Assembly (NCBI GenBank): GCA_002502605.1
Contig: DAPR01000065.1
Location: 36,831-59,787, forward strand
DNA: 22,957 nucleotides
Origin: Euryarchaeota archaeon UBA258
GTDB lineage: Archaea; Thermoplasmatota; Poseidoniia; Poseidoniales; Poseidoniaceae
Direction: 5' to 3'
Below, in pieces: positions 16,701 through 22,957 of the stretch; position 1 is the stretch's first letter; every line of letters starts with the position of its first letter. Made by a program: the position numbers and the translations under genes. The notes beneath the pieces were generated by a model. That model was not told the origin of the DNA. It saw only the letters and a list, made by a program, of their open reading frames with translations, and searched no databases.

Positions 16701-18512
16701 CCATTCGATACCGCTGTGGTTTCCTGAAAGGACAATCGAATCCATATCTGCAGCAGCGTGCTCGAGTGAAATTGCAGGAACACCTGGACCCTCTAAGCTG
16801 ATGTCTGCCCCATGAATATGAACGCGCCCGCCTTGTTGGCCGAGGGTTAGCCCTTCGTTGTCGACCATGAGCGGTGACATGGCGGGGTTGTTGTCGAACA
16901 AGGTAAGGTCATACATCCAAAGATCGACTGAATTCAAAGCATAGACTCCTGGTCCAGTCGAACCAGTGACGGTGCAGTTCCAACAGGCCACGTCGCCTGA
17001 GGATGTTTCAATGTCGTTTGATTTTTGATAGTAAAGACCTGCTTGGTCGCCGATTGATGCGGTTGCTGGATCTGCGCCGTTGTCACTGGCGGTGAGGTTT
17101 TCGAAAGTCACGTACCTTGCATCATAAACATGGGCGCCTGATTCGCCATTCGAATCAAGGTTCATCCCGTCCACTATCACGGTTGCTTTATCGATGAATA
17201 GACCATCCTTTGTGTTGTTATGGAGGTTCCAATCAGAACCTTGCATGGCCCCACCAGAGGTGGATGCAACACCAGGCCCGACTGAACCTGAAACGGTCAA
17301 TCCATCAAAATGTGGTGCGAAAAAGGAAGAACGGACCGCAACACCTGCTTCATGTGGACCCTCTCCGGGGTCCCCTGAATCAAGGACGGTTAAGTTTCGG
17401 AATGTCGTGGAACTGTCGACAAAATACAACCGTACACCGACGGTGGTTGAGTCTTCAACCAATGTGTTTTCGAACCAGGCACCCGTTGCGTTCACGTCAA
17501 TGGCTGCGGAACCAATGTTCGACGTGGTTGCACCAGGGCCACCGGTTCCTCGAACCGTAAGGTTGGTGAAATCTGCCGTTTCATAATTGCTGTAATTGCT
17601 GTGGTTCAATTTGTCGACATAGACCCCTCTGTACATTGAATTGGAGACGGTTGCGTCCTTGACAACTGCACGTGTGTAACCCCCATCGTCGACGTGTCGA
17701 ATGACAATTCCGTTGTCTGATTTATCGATGGTGATGTTGGTCAGGAGAGGTTGACTGTCCTCGACCCAAACGCCTGCGGCCACCGACCAGGTTGAACCGC
17801 TGATGTTGTCGATGACGATGTTGCGCAGAAGACCGCCTGAACCGCCCCAGATGTTGATGGCACGCGTCAAATGGTCAGTGAAGTAAGCACCGTCAACGAT
17901 TGGCGTTGATCCTGCACCAATCGAGAGCCCAAGCCCGTAGCGCCAGTCGTTCTGGAATGGAACCATTCGACCTGCTTGGTCGATGTAGAGATCGTGAATG
18001 ATCGGTGCTGCGCTGCTGAACAAATCGACGCCGACTCGATCGGGATTCAAGATGGTCAGATTGGAAAACACCGGATTGCTCCCATAAATCGTGACGCCGT
18101 AAATCGAATCCTCAATCGTCAAATTGTCAATGATCGAGCCACGACCGTTCGAACTGCTGTTGAATTGAAGGCCCTCGTGATCCGAACTTGCAAAGGAATA
18201 CATCACAACGGGGCATGCGTTTGTGCCCTCAACTGTTAACCGCCCATCGATATAAATTCGAGCTCCTGCACCGAGTTCAATCTGGGTGCACGCACTGACG
18301 ATCAGTTCATCAAAAACCGCCACGGTATAGGAGGTGGTGACGGTGACGGTGCCTGACCATGTCGTTTGGGCGCGTGCTGAAGCATGCTCTGCTTGGATGG
18401 CCTCTTCAGTGAATGCCTCATCGGCTGGAGGAATGACCGTTGCAAGGGGCATGCAGAGCAACAATCCCACCAGCACGAATGCTGACCAATGACGATGCAC
18501 GGTGCTGTCCAT
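13701..18512 (-). CDS. Giant membrane-anchored beta-helix / PKD-like exported protein
   Basis: A 1,603-residue protein. The signal peptide follows the ATG at 18512 (core VLVGLLLCMPLA); a GTG eight codons earlier is less likely. Residues about 75-670 are right-handed beta-helix repeats of the PbH1 type, with recurring turns such as FSNLTILN, FENLTASDN and FRNLTVLDS. Residues about 698-756 resemble a carboxypeptidase-regulatory-like sandwich. Residues about 796-1505 hold tandem PKD- or cadherin-like domains, with a thrice-repeated W-S/T-S-(D)LDG phrase and ends like GTHSISLSLDDG. A membrane helix lies at about 1511-1532, followed by a 70-residue acidic cytosolic tail ending DLDWDNV. About 30 N-X-S/T sequons were counted by hand, suggesting heavy glycosylation. 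No lyase or protease residues were recognised. It may bind or process polysaccharide. Confidence 0.85.
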   Translation of the reverse strand: MDSTVHRHWSAFVLVGLLLCMPLATVIPPADEAFTEEAIQAEHASARAQTTWSGTVTVTTSYTVAVFDELIVSACTQIELGAGARIYIDGRLTVEGTNACPVVMYSFASSDHEGLQFNSSSNGRGSIIDNLTIEDSIYGVTIYGSNPVFSNLTILNPDRVGVDLFSSAAPIIHDLYIDQAGRMVPFQNDWRYGLGLSIGAGSTPIVDGAYFTDHLTRAINIWGGSGGLLRNIVIDNISGSTWSVAAGVWVEDSQPLLTNITIDKSDNGIVIRHVDDGGYTRAVVKDATVSNSMYRGVYVDKLNHSNYSNYETADFTNLTVRGTGGPGATTSNIGSAAIDVNATGAWFENTLVEDSTTVGVRLYFVDSSTTFRNLTVLDSGDPGEGPHEAGVAVRSSFFAPHFDGLTVSGSVGPGVASTSGGAMQGSDWNLHNNTKDGLFIDKATVIVDGMNLDSNGESGAHVYDARYVTFENLTASDNGADPATASIGDQAGLYYQKSNDIETSSGDVACWNCTVTGSTGPGVYALNSVDLWMYDLTLFDNNPAMSPLMVDNEGLTLGQQGGRVHIHGADISLEGPGVPAISLEHAAADMDSIVLSGNHSGIEWNADNNGNYPSSLSRTEFSGANTCLTLIDHVALSGYGNTFSAECTGTILLQNSQVNWSSLTDATGSHALQLDSTSTLHLHQPSGVDLSLATIASGAHIDVAWDITVWVVNTVNNGIPSANINANFTSFEPSLQETTNDLGYVDLPNFVGQRWTNTGASSHNIVEIDCGYDSVSNTTSAVLDQDRFINCVLPLENQPPFLIWDTPLDSMVYPSQGAVLFNASHSWDLDNDPLVWAWTSDLDGNIEDSCLVSWDGPNSPADGVPFTANVNDNWSCELSDGIHIITLSVCDDAAHCVTEQRVIELINQAPIIVLNVEPALSPWSELIIPRTQHVMFNISGTYDLENDPLVCWVERSYIFAEVEATTCPNELWMNLTMEESVPSTFEVVIYAFDNINPPTEYRIPVELYNEVPEPVFEVQRAENSSESLVVFDGTATIDPEGDALEVEWWSSLDGQLAWSNEANATYWEGYLSRGVHSIEMRVVDDRPEHINSTQTTSMLLTVTNSLPKASIGTPLDTQTYTSSETIWFSANGSGDFDAACSTFPINGSWHCAERQPFAGSEYLVVIWSSDLDGRLSPEGEDWLIFDGRLSAGTHSISLSLDDGINEPVVVSRTVEVSASAPMLDLVSPVDGEIFRSSDPIFWNAVQSVDFDGDNFTLTVRSDLLTEPLLDAADPSQTHISNLNAGTHAIEITLEDETGLASSTFITLTVGQSDPVAVMVTPINRDSIEAGQPVVLSEESTDADDDMVTREWRLWAPNGTYTVLSTMSIDQIYLTPGEQKISLYIRDSRGGEDERFANVTVQSSLPRLSNLVYTPTSWTAGELTTFSVSVAMEDLDGTTKDVRMTLKHDLQVWEMNLTDPDGDGVWTASIEVLADGPGRPNLKVIATDGVGDNANVEVLSVTLTIEDPPTDNRPLLLIGAVVAFIVALTAGAVVLQRRKTRFAELDLIESWDAFGSVKEVVKLEDSAPLEGGAVDGASEVEAEQDGTAEEPKPLTGADLDWDNV

Positions 18513-18629
18513 GTTCCAAGGTTTGGTCAAACGCACTTCAAGGGTTCGGCTTCATGTCCTTCTTTTCAAGAAACGATGCCTATGATTTTAGTTCGCAACC
18601 AATAAGGCTGGAGTGGCATTGGGCGAGTT

Positions 18630-18863
18630 ATGCCTGAGGCTTTTGTGCTGTTCAAAACTCTACCCTCGCATGAACGTGAGGTCTACCTTGCCCTTGCTGA
18701 GCACACGGCGATTGCGGAAGTGCACGCTCTTTATGGTGAATTTGACCTTCTTGTAAGGGTCAGTTCTGAAAACGCAGGCCAGTTAACTTCCATGCTGATG
18801 CGGGAATTCCGACAGATTTCCGGTGTAAAGGAAACTCAGACGCTGATTGCGGTTGAATATTGA
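18630..18863 (+). CDS. Stand-alone RAM (Lrp/AsnC ligand-binding) protein, copy 1
   Basis: A 77-residue protein consisting only of the ligand-binding/oligomerisation domain of Lrp/AsnC regulators, without the helix-turn-helix. Landmarks are FVLFKT at the first strand, YGEFDLLVRV in the middle and ISGVKETQTLIAVE at the end, the usual pattern for this alpha/beta sandwich. In archaea such domains bind small effectors, often amino acids, and can modulate full-length Lrp proteins. It is first of a tandem pair and divergent from the beta-helix gene, with a 117-base gap that must hold both promoters. The ATG at 18630 has no convincing SD. Confidence 0.85.
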   Translation: MPEAFVLFKTLPSHEREVYLALAEHTAIAEVHALYGEFDLLVRVSSENAGQLTSMLMREFRQISGVKETQTLIAVEY

Positions 18864-18868
18864 GGTGA
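18862..18868 (+). promoter_or_regulatory. Shine-Dalgarno for the second RAM gene
   Basis: GAGGTGA overlaps the stop codon of the first RAM gene and lies four bases before the ATG at 18873. It decides that start and indicates one transcript for both copies. Confidence 0.7.
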
Positions 18869-18872
18869 AGAT

Positions 18873-19106
18873 ATGGCGATAGGATTTGTATTGATTACAA
18901 CGCAACCAGGACGAGAACATGATGTCCGTGCCACCCTTGATGGCATCGAGTTTGTCACAGACCGCTGGATGCTGTTTGGCGAATACGACCTCATTGCCCG
19001 TGTTCAAGCAGACGACGAGTACACGCTCACGCGCTGCATCGTCGAAGAGATTCGCGTCATCGACGGCATTGCTGACACCAAGACATTGATCGGTGCCGAA
19101 CTCTGA
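18873..19106 (+). CDS. Stand-alone RAM (Lrp/AsnC ligand-binding) protein, copy 2
   Basis: Also 77 residues and a RAM domain only. It aligns to the upstream copy without gaps, with 27 of 77 identical residues counted by hand. The shared points are FVL at the start, GE-x-DL-xx-RV in the middle and T-x-TLI near the end. The helix facing the ligand pocket differs most, so the two may bind different effectors or form a hetero-oligomer. It starts nine bases after the first copy, behind a good SD. Its stop is only two bases from the convergent stop of the STAND gene, leaving no room for a dedicated terminator. Confidence 0.85.
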   Translation: MAIGFVLITTQPGREHDVRATLDGIEFVTDRWMLFGEYDLIARVQADDEYTLTRCIVEEIRVIDGIADTKTLIGAEL

Positions 19107-19108
19107 GA

Positions 19109-21331
19109 TCACAGCAACGAATGAAGCTGCAATTCGAGGGTTTTTGCCGCTCGAGGGCAGCCTGCTGCCCGGTGCTGCGTGATGGCTTCTCTCAAAGCGA
19201 TTCGGCGCATGTTTGGCTGCAACTTTGCCTTACACGTCCACCAGCGTGCGTGCAATCGATGCAGCGTCGCACTGCCTGAGGTGGATTGTGGTTCTTCGAT
19301 CTTCGCAAACACTTCTGAGGCCTTGAGCGAGTTTCGCTCGAGGGTGTGTTCAACCAATGACAAACGCAGCGCATTGGCACGAACAGTGCTGTTTTGTTGC
19401 TCAATGGCTTGCTCGAGATGTTCGATGCTTGCGTTCAGGGCTTGGTCGGTATCAGCTTCCAACAACAAGGCTTTGGCCGTCATGCCCTGAAGCAAAGGTT
19501 GCGTCAAGCCACCGATGCCAGCAAGCGATTCGCGCAGCCGGCTGGCCTTGACAAAGTCACCTTCTCGAAGGGCGAGTGCGTGCTGAATCATGGACAATGC
19601 GACAAGCGTCACCGAACGCTCTTCTGGATCGTTTTCTGGAATCTTAACTTTGGAGAGATAATGCTTGACTTGCTTCGATAATTCAGCATCGCTTTCACCG
19701 AACACGCAATCGTCCAGTCGGCGGGATGCTGCTGCAAGGGCCATTCTGTTGGCGTCTTTTTGATTGGTGGATGACAACCCGGTTTCAATGATCTCTTCAG
19801 CGTCTTGAATTCGACCTTCAAGCATGGCCAAACCCAGCGATAGGTAGCGGTGCTCTGCTGGGTCTTCAACAGATTCGATGTGCCTGCGTACGTGGTCCAC
19901 TTCACACCGTTCGATGGCCACCTTTCCCGCAAGGTAATGCAAATGCGATGGCATTGAGGAGACCTTGATGGCCTGTTCAAGAAGCACTGAAAAAGCTCCG
20001 GAATGCGATTCAAGCAACCGTTCCATCTCAGCATCAAGTTGAGTGTCGATGCCTTCATCCATGCTGGCAATTCGGTGGTAAAGCAGGATGACTTTTTCCT
20101 CATCGGTTTCTGCCAACCCCTTCCAATGCTCCACTGCGGAGCGGTGAAGCTGTCGCTTTGTGTCCTCATCCAAGGCAGATCTCCGCACATTACGGACTAA
20201 ATGTTGGATTTCCATCTTCTCCAAATTGGCCGTCCACCTCAGGAAAGCGTACTCGTCAAGGGTCCCAACCACCTCCGAATCAAACGCTTTTCGTGCTTCA
20301 ATCGGCATTGGCACCATCACAATGTGGTCAAGGCCATTGCGTGTGGAATTATCGAGGGTGGAAAGAACCACGTTCTCCACATAAGATTGAACATCCGCCC
20401 CTGCTTCTGGGAGTGGAGAGCCATCTTCGTGCAAGAGAATGGCAAGTGGGTGACCGCCGAGGCTCTCAGCAATGTGCAAGCGTTCGGGTTCGGCCATTGT
20501 TTCGCCAAGCAGCAATGCAGCATCTTTCACTTCAAGTGAAGGAACGGCAATCCGTGGAAGCACCTTGGGGAAGGAAAGTGGTTCGCGCCCAATAAGCAAC
20601 ATGTGAGCGACTTGATCTTGGTCAAGGTGTTGACAAAAGGTACGGATGGAGGCGATGTGGCGTTCTGGGATAAGGTGTGCATCGTCGATCACGAGGACAT
20701 CCCCTTTGCATTTGAGCGCTGCATATTCCGCCAATGCCTGGTTGTTCTTGGGCAGTGGACCGCCAAAGCCCCATTGTTCACACAGCGCGTGAAGGTCGGT
20801 GAACTCATCAACTTGGGCCCATCGAACATTGGTTCCCGAATCGAGCAATTGTTCGCTGACTAGACCGCCAACTGTGGTCTTGCCGATGCCAGGAAGCCCA
20901 CTTAGGATCATGCAATGCTGACCTTTGATGTTCTCAATGACTTCCGCGGCAAGATGCTGGCGACCATGGACTGCACCAAGCACGGGCAGCGAACCGTAGG
21001 ACTTGCCACGCGATGATTTCTTGGGTTTTTTGGCATCACCCAAGGATTCTAACACCGCACGTCCCTGTTCTGTGAGGTGGTAGACATGCCTTCGGCGTGA
21101 ACCCCCACCAATCACGTGGGCCTTTCGTTTGAAGATGAGTCCATCCGTTTCAAGTCCGTTGAGTGGTGCATTAAGGGCGCTGCGAACCACGCCTAAGGCT
21201 TCACTGATTCCGGGCAAGGAGAGGTGTCGGGTCACATCCCACGCTTTTTCCATGGTTGGAGAAAATCCTCCTAGCCAGCGTAAAATACGCTCCTGAGGAG
21301 CAGTGATGCTTCCAACCATACCTCTACGCAT
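19109..21331 (-). CDS. Winged-helix STAND-type ATPase regulator
   Basis: A 740-residue protein. Residues about 8-100 form a winged-helix DNA-binding domain (ITAPQERILRWL, a recognition stretch VVRSALNAPLNGLETDGLI, and a wing with GGGSRRRHVYHLT). An NTPase of the STAND/AP-ATPase type follows: Walker A GLPGIGKTT (145-153), Walker B VLVIDDAH (212-219), a sensor-like MLLIGRE (244-250) and the GHPLA motif (293-297) that marks STAND proteins. The last ~320 residues are helical and alanine/leucine-rich, consistent with TPR-like sensor repeats. The layout suggests a nucleotide-switched transcription factor that senses a ligand through the helical part, a MalT-like logic with the DNA-binding domain at the other end. 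An SD fixes the start. The target genes are unknown. Confidence 0.8.
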   Translation of the reverse strand: MRRGMVGSITAPQERILRWLGGFSPTMEKAWDVTRHLSLPGISEALGVVRSALNAPLNGLETDGLIFKRKAHVIGGGSRRRHVYHLTEQGRAVLESLGDAKKPKKSSRGKSYGSLPVLGAVHGRQHLAAEVIENIKGQHCMILSGLPGIGKTTVGGLVSEQLLDSGTNVRWAQVDEFTDLHALCEQWGFGGPLPKNNQALAEYAALKCKGDVLVIDDAHLIPERHIASIRTFCQHLDQDQVAHMLLIGREPLSFPKVLPRIAVPSLEVKDAALLLGETMAEPERLHIAESLGGHPLAILLHEDGSPLPEAGADVQSYVENVVLSTLDNSTRNGLDHIVMVPMPIEARKAFDSEVVGTLDEYAFLRWTANLEKMEIQHLVRNVRRSALDEDTKRQLHRSAVEHWKGLAETDEEKVILLYHRIASMDEGIDTQLDAEMERLLESHSGAFSVLLEQAIKVSSMPSHLHYLAGKVAIERCEVDHVRRHIESVEDPAEHRYLSLGLAMLEGRIQDAEEIIETGLSSTNQKDANRMALAAASRRLDDCVFGESDAELSKQVKHYLSKVKIPENDPEERSVTLVALSMIQHALALREGDFVKASRLRESLAGIGGLTQPLLQGMTAKALLLEADTDQALNASIEHLEQAIEQQNSTVRANALRLSLVEHTLERNSLKASEVFAKIEEPQSTSGSATLHRLHARWWTCKAKLQPNMRRIALREAITQHRAAGCPRAAKTLELQLHSLL

Positions 21332-21338
21332 GCAGGGG

Positions 21339-21345
21339 CTCCTTT
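21339..21345 (-). promoter_or_regulatory. Shine-Dalgarno that decides the STAND gene start
   Basis: AAAGGAG on the minus strand lies seven bases upstream of the ATG at 21331. The frame stays open to 21370, but only this ATG has an SD, so the 13 upstream codons are probably not translated. Confidence 0.7.
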
Positions 21346-21422
21346 CTAACCACCGCCGCCCATGCATCACCGACGCTCACGCGAAGGGGTTCCTTTTTTT
21401 GGGGCGGCGATAACCATGGAAT

Positions 21423-22957
21423 ATGCCTGTCACCCTCGCTTCGGTGGATTTCCCCAAGCGACCAGGTGTCTACCTGTTCAAAACAAGCCAAGGTCGTGTG
21501 CTTTATGTTGGAAAAGCAACGAAGTTGAACGAGCGAATCCGTTCCTATTTTGCATCGAGTCCCGACCGACAAATGATTCCAGAACTCGTCAAACGATCCG
21601 ATGACATCGAGTGCATCGTCACCAATTCCCCCGAAGAGGCACTGATCCTCGAACGGCAGTTGATTCGCCAGCACAAACCTCGCTACAATTCAATGCTCAA
21701 GGACGACAAATCCTATCCGTATTTGGTGCTGACAAAGGAGGAAATTCCCCGCATCATGTACACCAGGCATCCCCCTAAAGGGAGCATGCGGTGGGGACCC
21801 TTTCCAAACGCAGGCGCTGCAAAGCAGGTGATGCAATTGTTGAGAAGGCAATTTGGTATTCGCGACTGCAAGGAATTGTTACCGCAAGGGTGCCTGTCCA
21901 TGCACATCGGCCTGTGCGCCGGCCCGTGCATCGATGCGACTGGATACAGCGAGCGGGTCAACACCGCTCGCCGCATCCTCAACGGTGATGCTGCGGCGCT
22001 GCTGGAAGAATTAGCTGTCCACATGGATGAAGCCGCAGAAGCCATGCATTTCGAGCAAGCTGCAGCCCATCGAGACACCATCCGTGCTGTTCGTGCAACG
22101 ACAGGCCAACACGTTGTCTCAAGCAAAGTCTATCGCGATTGTGATGCCATCGGAATTGTCGCCCAGGGTGAAATGGCTGCCGTGGTGGTGATGCACGCTG
22201 ATCAAGGGGTAGTCAAAGGACAAGAAGTCTGGCCAATGGTTCACCGTGGTGACCTTGGTGAAACGGTGGCTCAATTCGTAGCGGAACACTACGCCAACCG
22301 CCGCCCACCTCGTCTGTTGCTCACCCCAACCCCTCTGCTTGACGGTGTCGAGGAGTGGTTGTGCAGCAGAAGAGACGCCAAGGTTGAGGTCCGTACGCCA
22401 CTGCGAGGTGATTTGGTGACCTTACTGACCCTTGCTCGACAAAACGCCGACATCCAAATGACGCGCCTTGCCAACGCCACGAGTGGTTCATTGGAACAAC
22501 GGGCTGCCAACGATGCTGCTGCCGTTCTTGGCATGCCTCAACTCAATCACATCGTCTGCTTCGATATGGCGCAATTGCTTGGTGATGAGCGGGTTGGTGC
22601 AAGTGTGACGCTGAGAAATGGCCGGCCTGCTAAGAAGGAATATCGAACCTACACGGTAAAAACCGAGGCAATGGATGACTTACGAATGATGAAGGAAGTC
22701 GTTGAACGCTGGTTGAAACGTCAAGACTCTTGGCCGGATTTGCTGCTGATCGATGGAGGTGCAACACATCTTTCGACCATCACTGCTTTGCTCAAAGAGC
22801 ATGATGTGTTGGGGAAATTCGAACTTGCAGCCTTAGCCAAGAGAGAGGAAACCATTCATCGAAACGGGCATGAACCCATCATTTTGGATCGCAAAGGGCG
22901 CGTCTTGGTTCACGCAAGGGACGAAGCGCATCGATTTGTCAACACCTTCCACAGAAA
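21423..22957 (+). CDS. uvrC: Excinuclease ABC subunit C (UvrC), C-terminus cut by the right edge
   Basis: The first 511 residues of UvrC, the nuclease that makes both incisions in nucleotide excision repair after UvrA and UvrB mark the lesion. The N-terminal GIY-YIG domain shows GVYLF (15-19), YVGKA (28-32) and Glu77 in EEALILERQLI. Four cysteines (149, 157, 165, 169) match the iron-sulfur-binding cysteine region of UvrC. The UVR motif, which contacts UvrB, spans about 193-227. The RNase H-like nuclease shows CFDMAQ with Asp381, LLIDGG with Asp445, and ARDEAHRFVNTFHR with His503. The usual DISH signature reads DMAQ here. The C-terminal helix-hairpin-helix part lies beyond the edge. An in-frame TAA at 21411 makes the ATG at 21423 the first usable start. 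No SD. Archaea with UvrABC are generally thought to have acquired it from bacteria. Confidence 0.95.
   Translation, partial: MPVTLASVDFPKRPGVYLFKTSQGRVLYVGKATKLNERIRSYFASSPDRQMIPELVKRSDDIECIVTNSPEEALILERQLIRQHKPRYNSMLKDDKSYPYLVLTKEEIPRIMYTRHPPKGSMRWGPFPNAGAAKQVMQLLRRQFGIRDCKELLPQGCLSMHIGLCAGPCIDATGYSERVNTARRILNGDAAALLEELAVHMDEAAEAMHFEQAAAHRDTIRAVRATTGQHVVSSKVYRDCDAIGIVAQGEMAAVVVMHADQGVVKGQEVWPMVHRGDLGETVAQFVAEHYANRRPPRLLLTPTPLLDGVEEWLCSRRDAKVEVRTPLRGDLVTLLTLARQNADIQMTRLANATSGSLEQRAANDAAAVLGMPQLNHIVCFDMAQLLGDERVGASVTLRNGRPAKKEYRTYTVKTEAMDDLRMMKEVVERWLKRQDSWPDLLLIDGGATHLSTITALLKEHDVLGKFELAALAKREETIHRNGHEPIILDRKGRVLVHARDEAHRFVNTFHR

Noticed and set aside
13701..18512. Lipoprotein signal in the exported proteins, as substrate for the Lnb-like enzyme
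   Set aside because: The cysteines in the signal peptides (LLLC, LMLC) lie inside the hydrophobic core without a proper lipobox, and each of these proteins has a C-terminal membrane helix instead.
19109..21331. STAND antiviral defence gene
   Set aside because: There is no nuclease, protease or membrane-effector domain, and the neighbours are ordinary chromosomal genes. The N-terminal domain is a DNA-binding winged helix.
21713..22126. 137-codon frame on the minus strand inside uvrC
   Set aside because: It is antisense to well-conserved UvrC sequence and its translation has no recognisable features.

Overview
The window reads as a dense stretch of an archaeal chromosome. My best guess is a marine planktonic euryarchaeon of the Poseidoniia (Marine Group II) type. 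This rests on gene content and style, not on any marker gene: very large exported proteins with thrombospondin-3-like, FG-GAP and PKD-like repeats, several held by one C-terminal membrane helix with a short cytosolic tail; stand-alone Lrp/AsnC ligand-binding (RAM) proteins; mostly SD-less first genes; and a sprinkling of bacterial-type genes (uvrC, tpm). I see no tRNA, rRNA, CRISPR array, insertion sequence or integrase. There are 13 protein genes, two of them cut by the window edges. No gene-free stretch exceeds about 145 bases.

Layout. (1) 1-5237, minus: the N-terminal 1,745 residues of a giant exported protein (FG-GAP/propeller part followed by a thrombospondin-3 stalk), which continues past the left edge. 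(2) 5238-5381: a divergent promoter region with a cluster of inverted repeats. (3) 5382-6011, plus: a divergent thiamine pyrophosphokinase-like protein. (4) 6039-10771, minus: a probable three-gene operon. It encodes an 849-residue membrane-anchored thrombospondin-3 stalk protein, a 441-residue membrane-anchored exported protein with a tryptophan-rich cytosolic tail, and a membrane protein with a DUF4105/Lnb-like cysteine-enzyme domain. (5) 10876-12150, minus, and 12240-13031, plus: a divergent pair of glycosyltransferases, GT4 and GT2 (dolichol-phosphate-sugar synthase-like). The second is followed by tpm (13043-13678). (6) 13701-18512, minus: a 1,603-residue membrane-anchored beta-helix/PKD-like protein rich in N-glycosylation sequons. 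(7) 18630-19106, plus: two tandem 77-residue RAM-domain proteins. (8) 19109-21331, minus: a winged-helix STAND ATPase, divergent from (9) uvrC (21423 to the right edge).

The common theme is the cell surface. Four genes encode exported proteins, and all four lie on the minus strand. Two glycosyltransferases that could build lipid-linked glycans sit among them, and one gene encodes a membrane enzyme whose bacterial relatives modify lipoproteins. Thiamine salvage, TPMT-type methylation, amino-acid sensing, STAND signalling and nucleotide excision repair are interspersed and appear functionally separate.

Most worth a second look: the DUF4105/Lnb-like enzyme co-transcribed with two anchored surface proteins; the low-GC core inside the GT4 gene; the winged-helix STAND protein; and the inverted-repeat cluster at 5290-5351. 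Everything here comes from reading the sequence. No database search was run.
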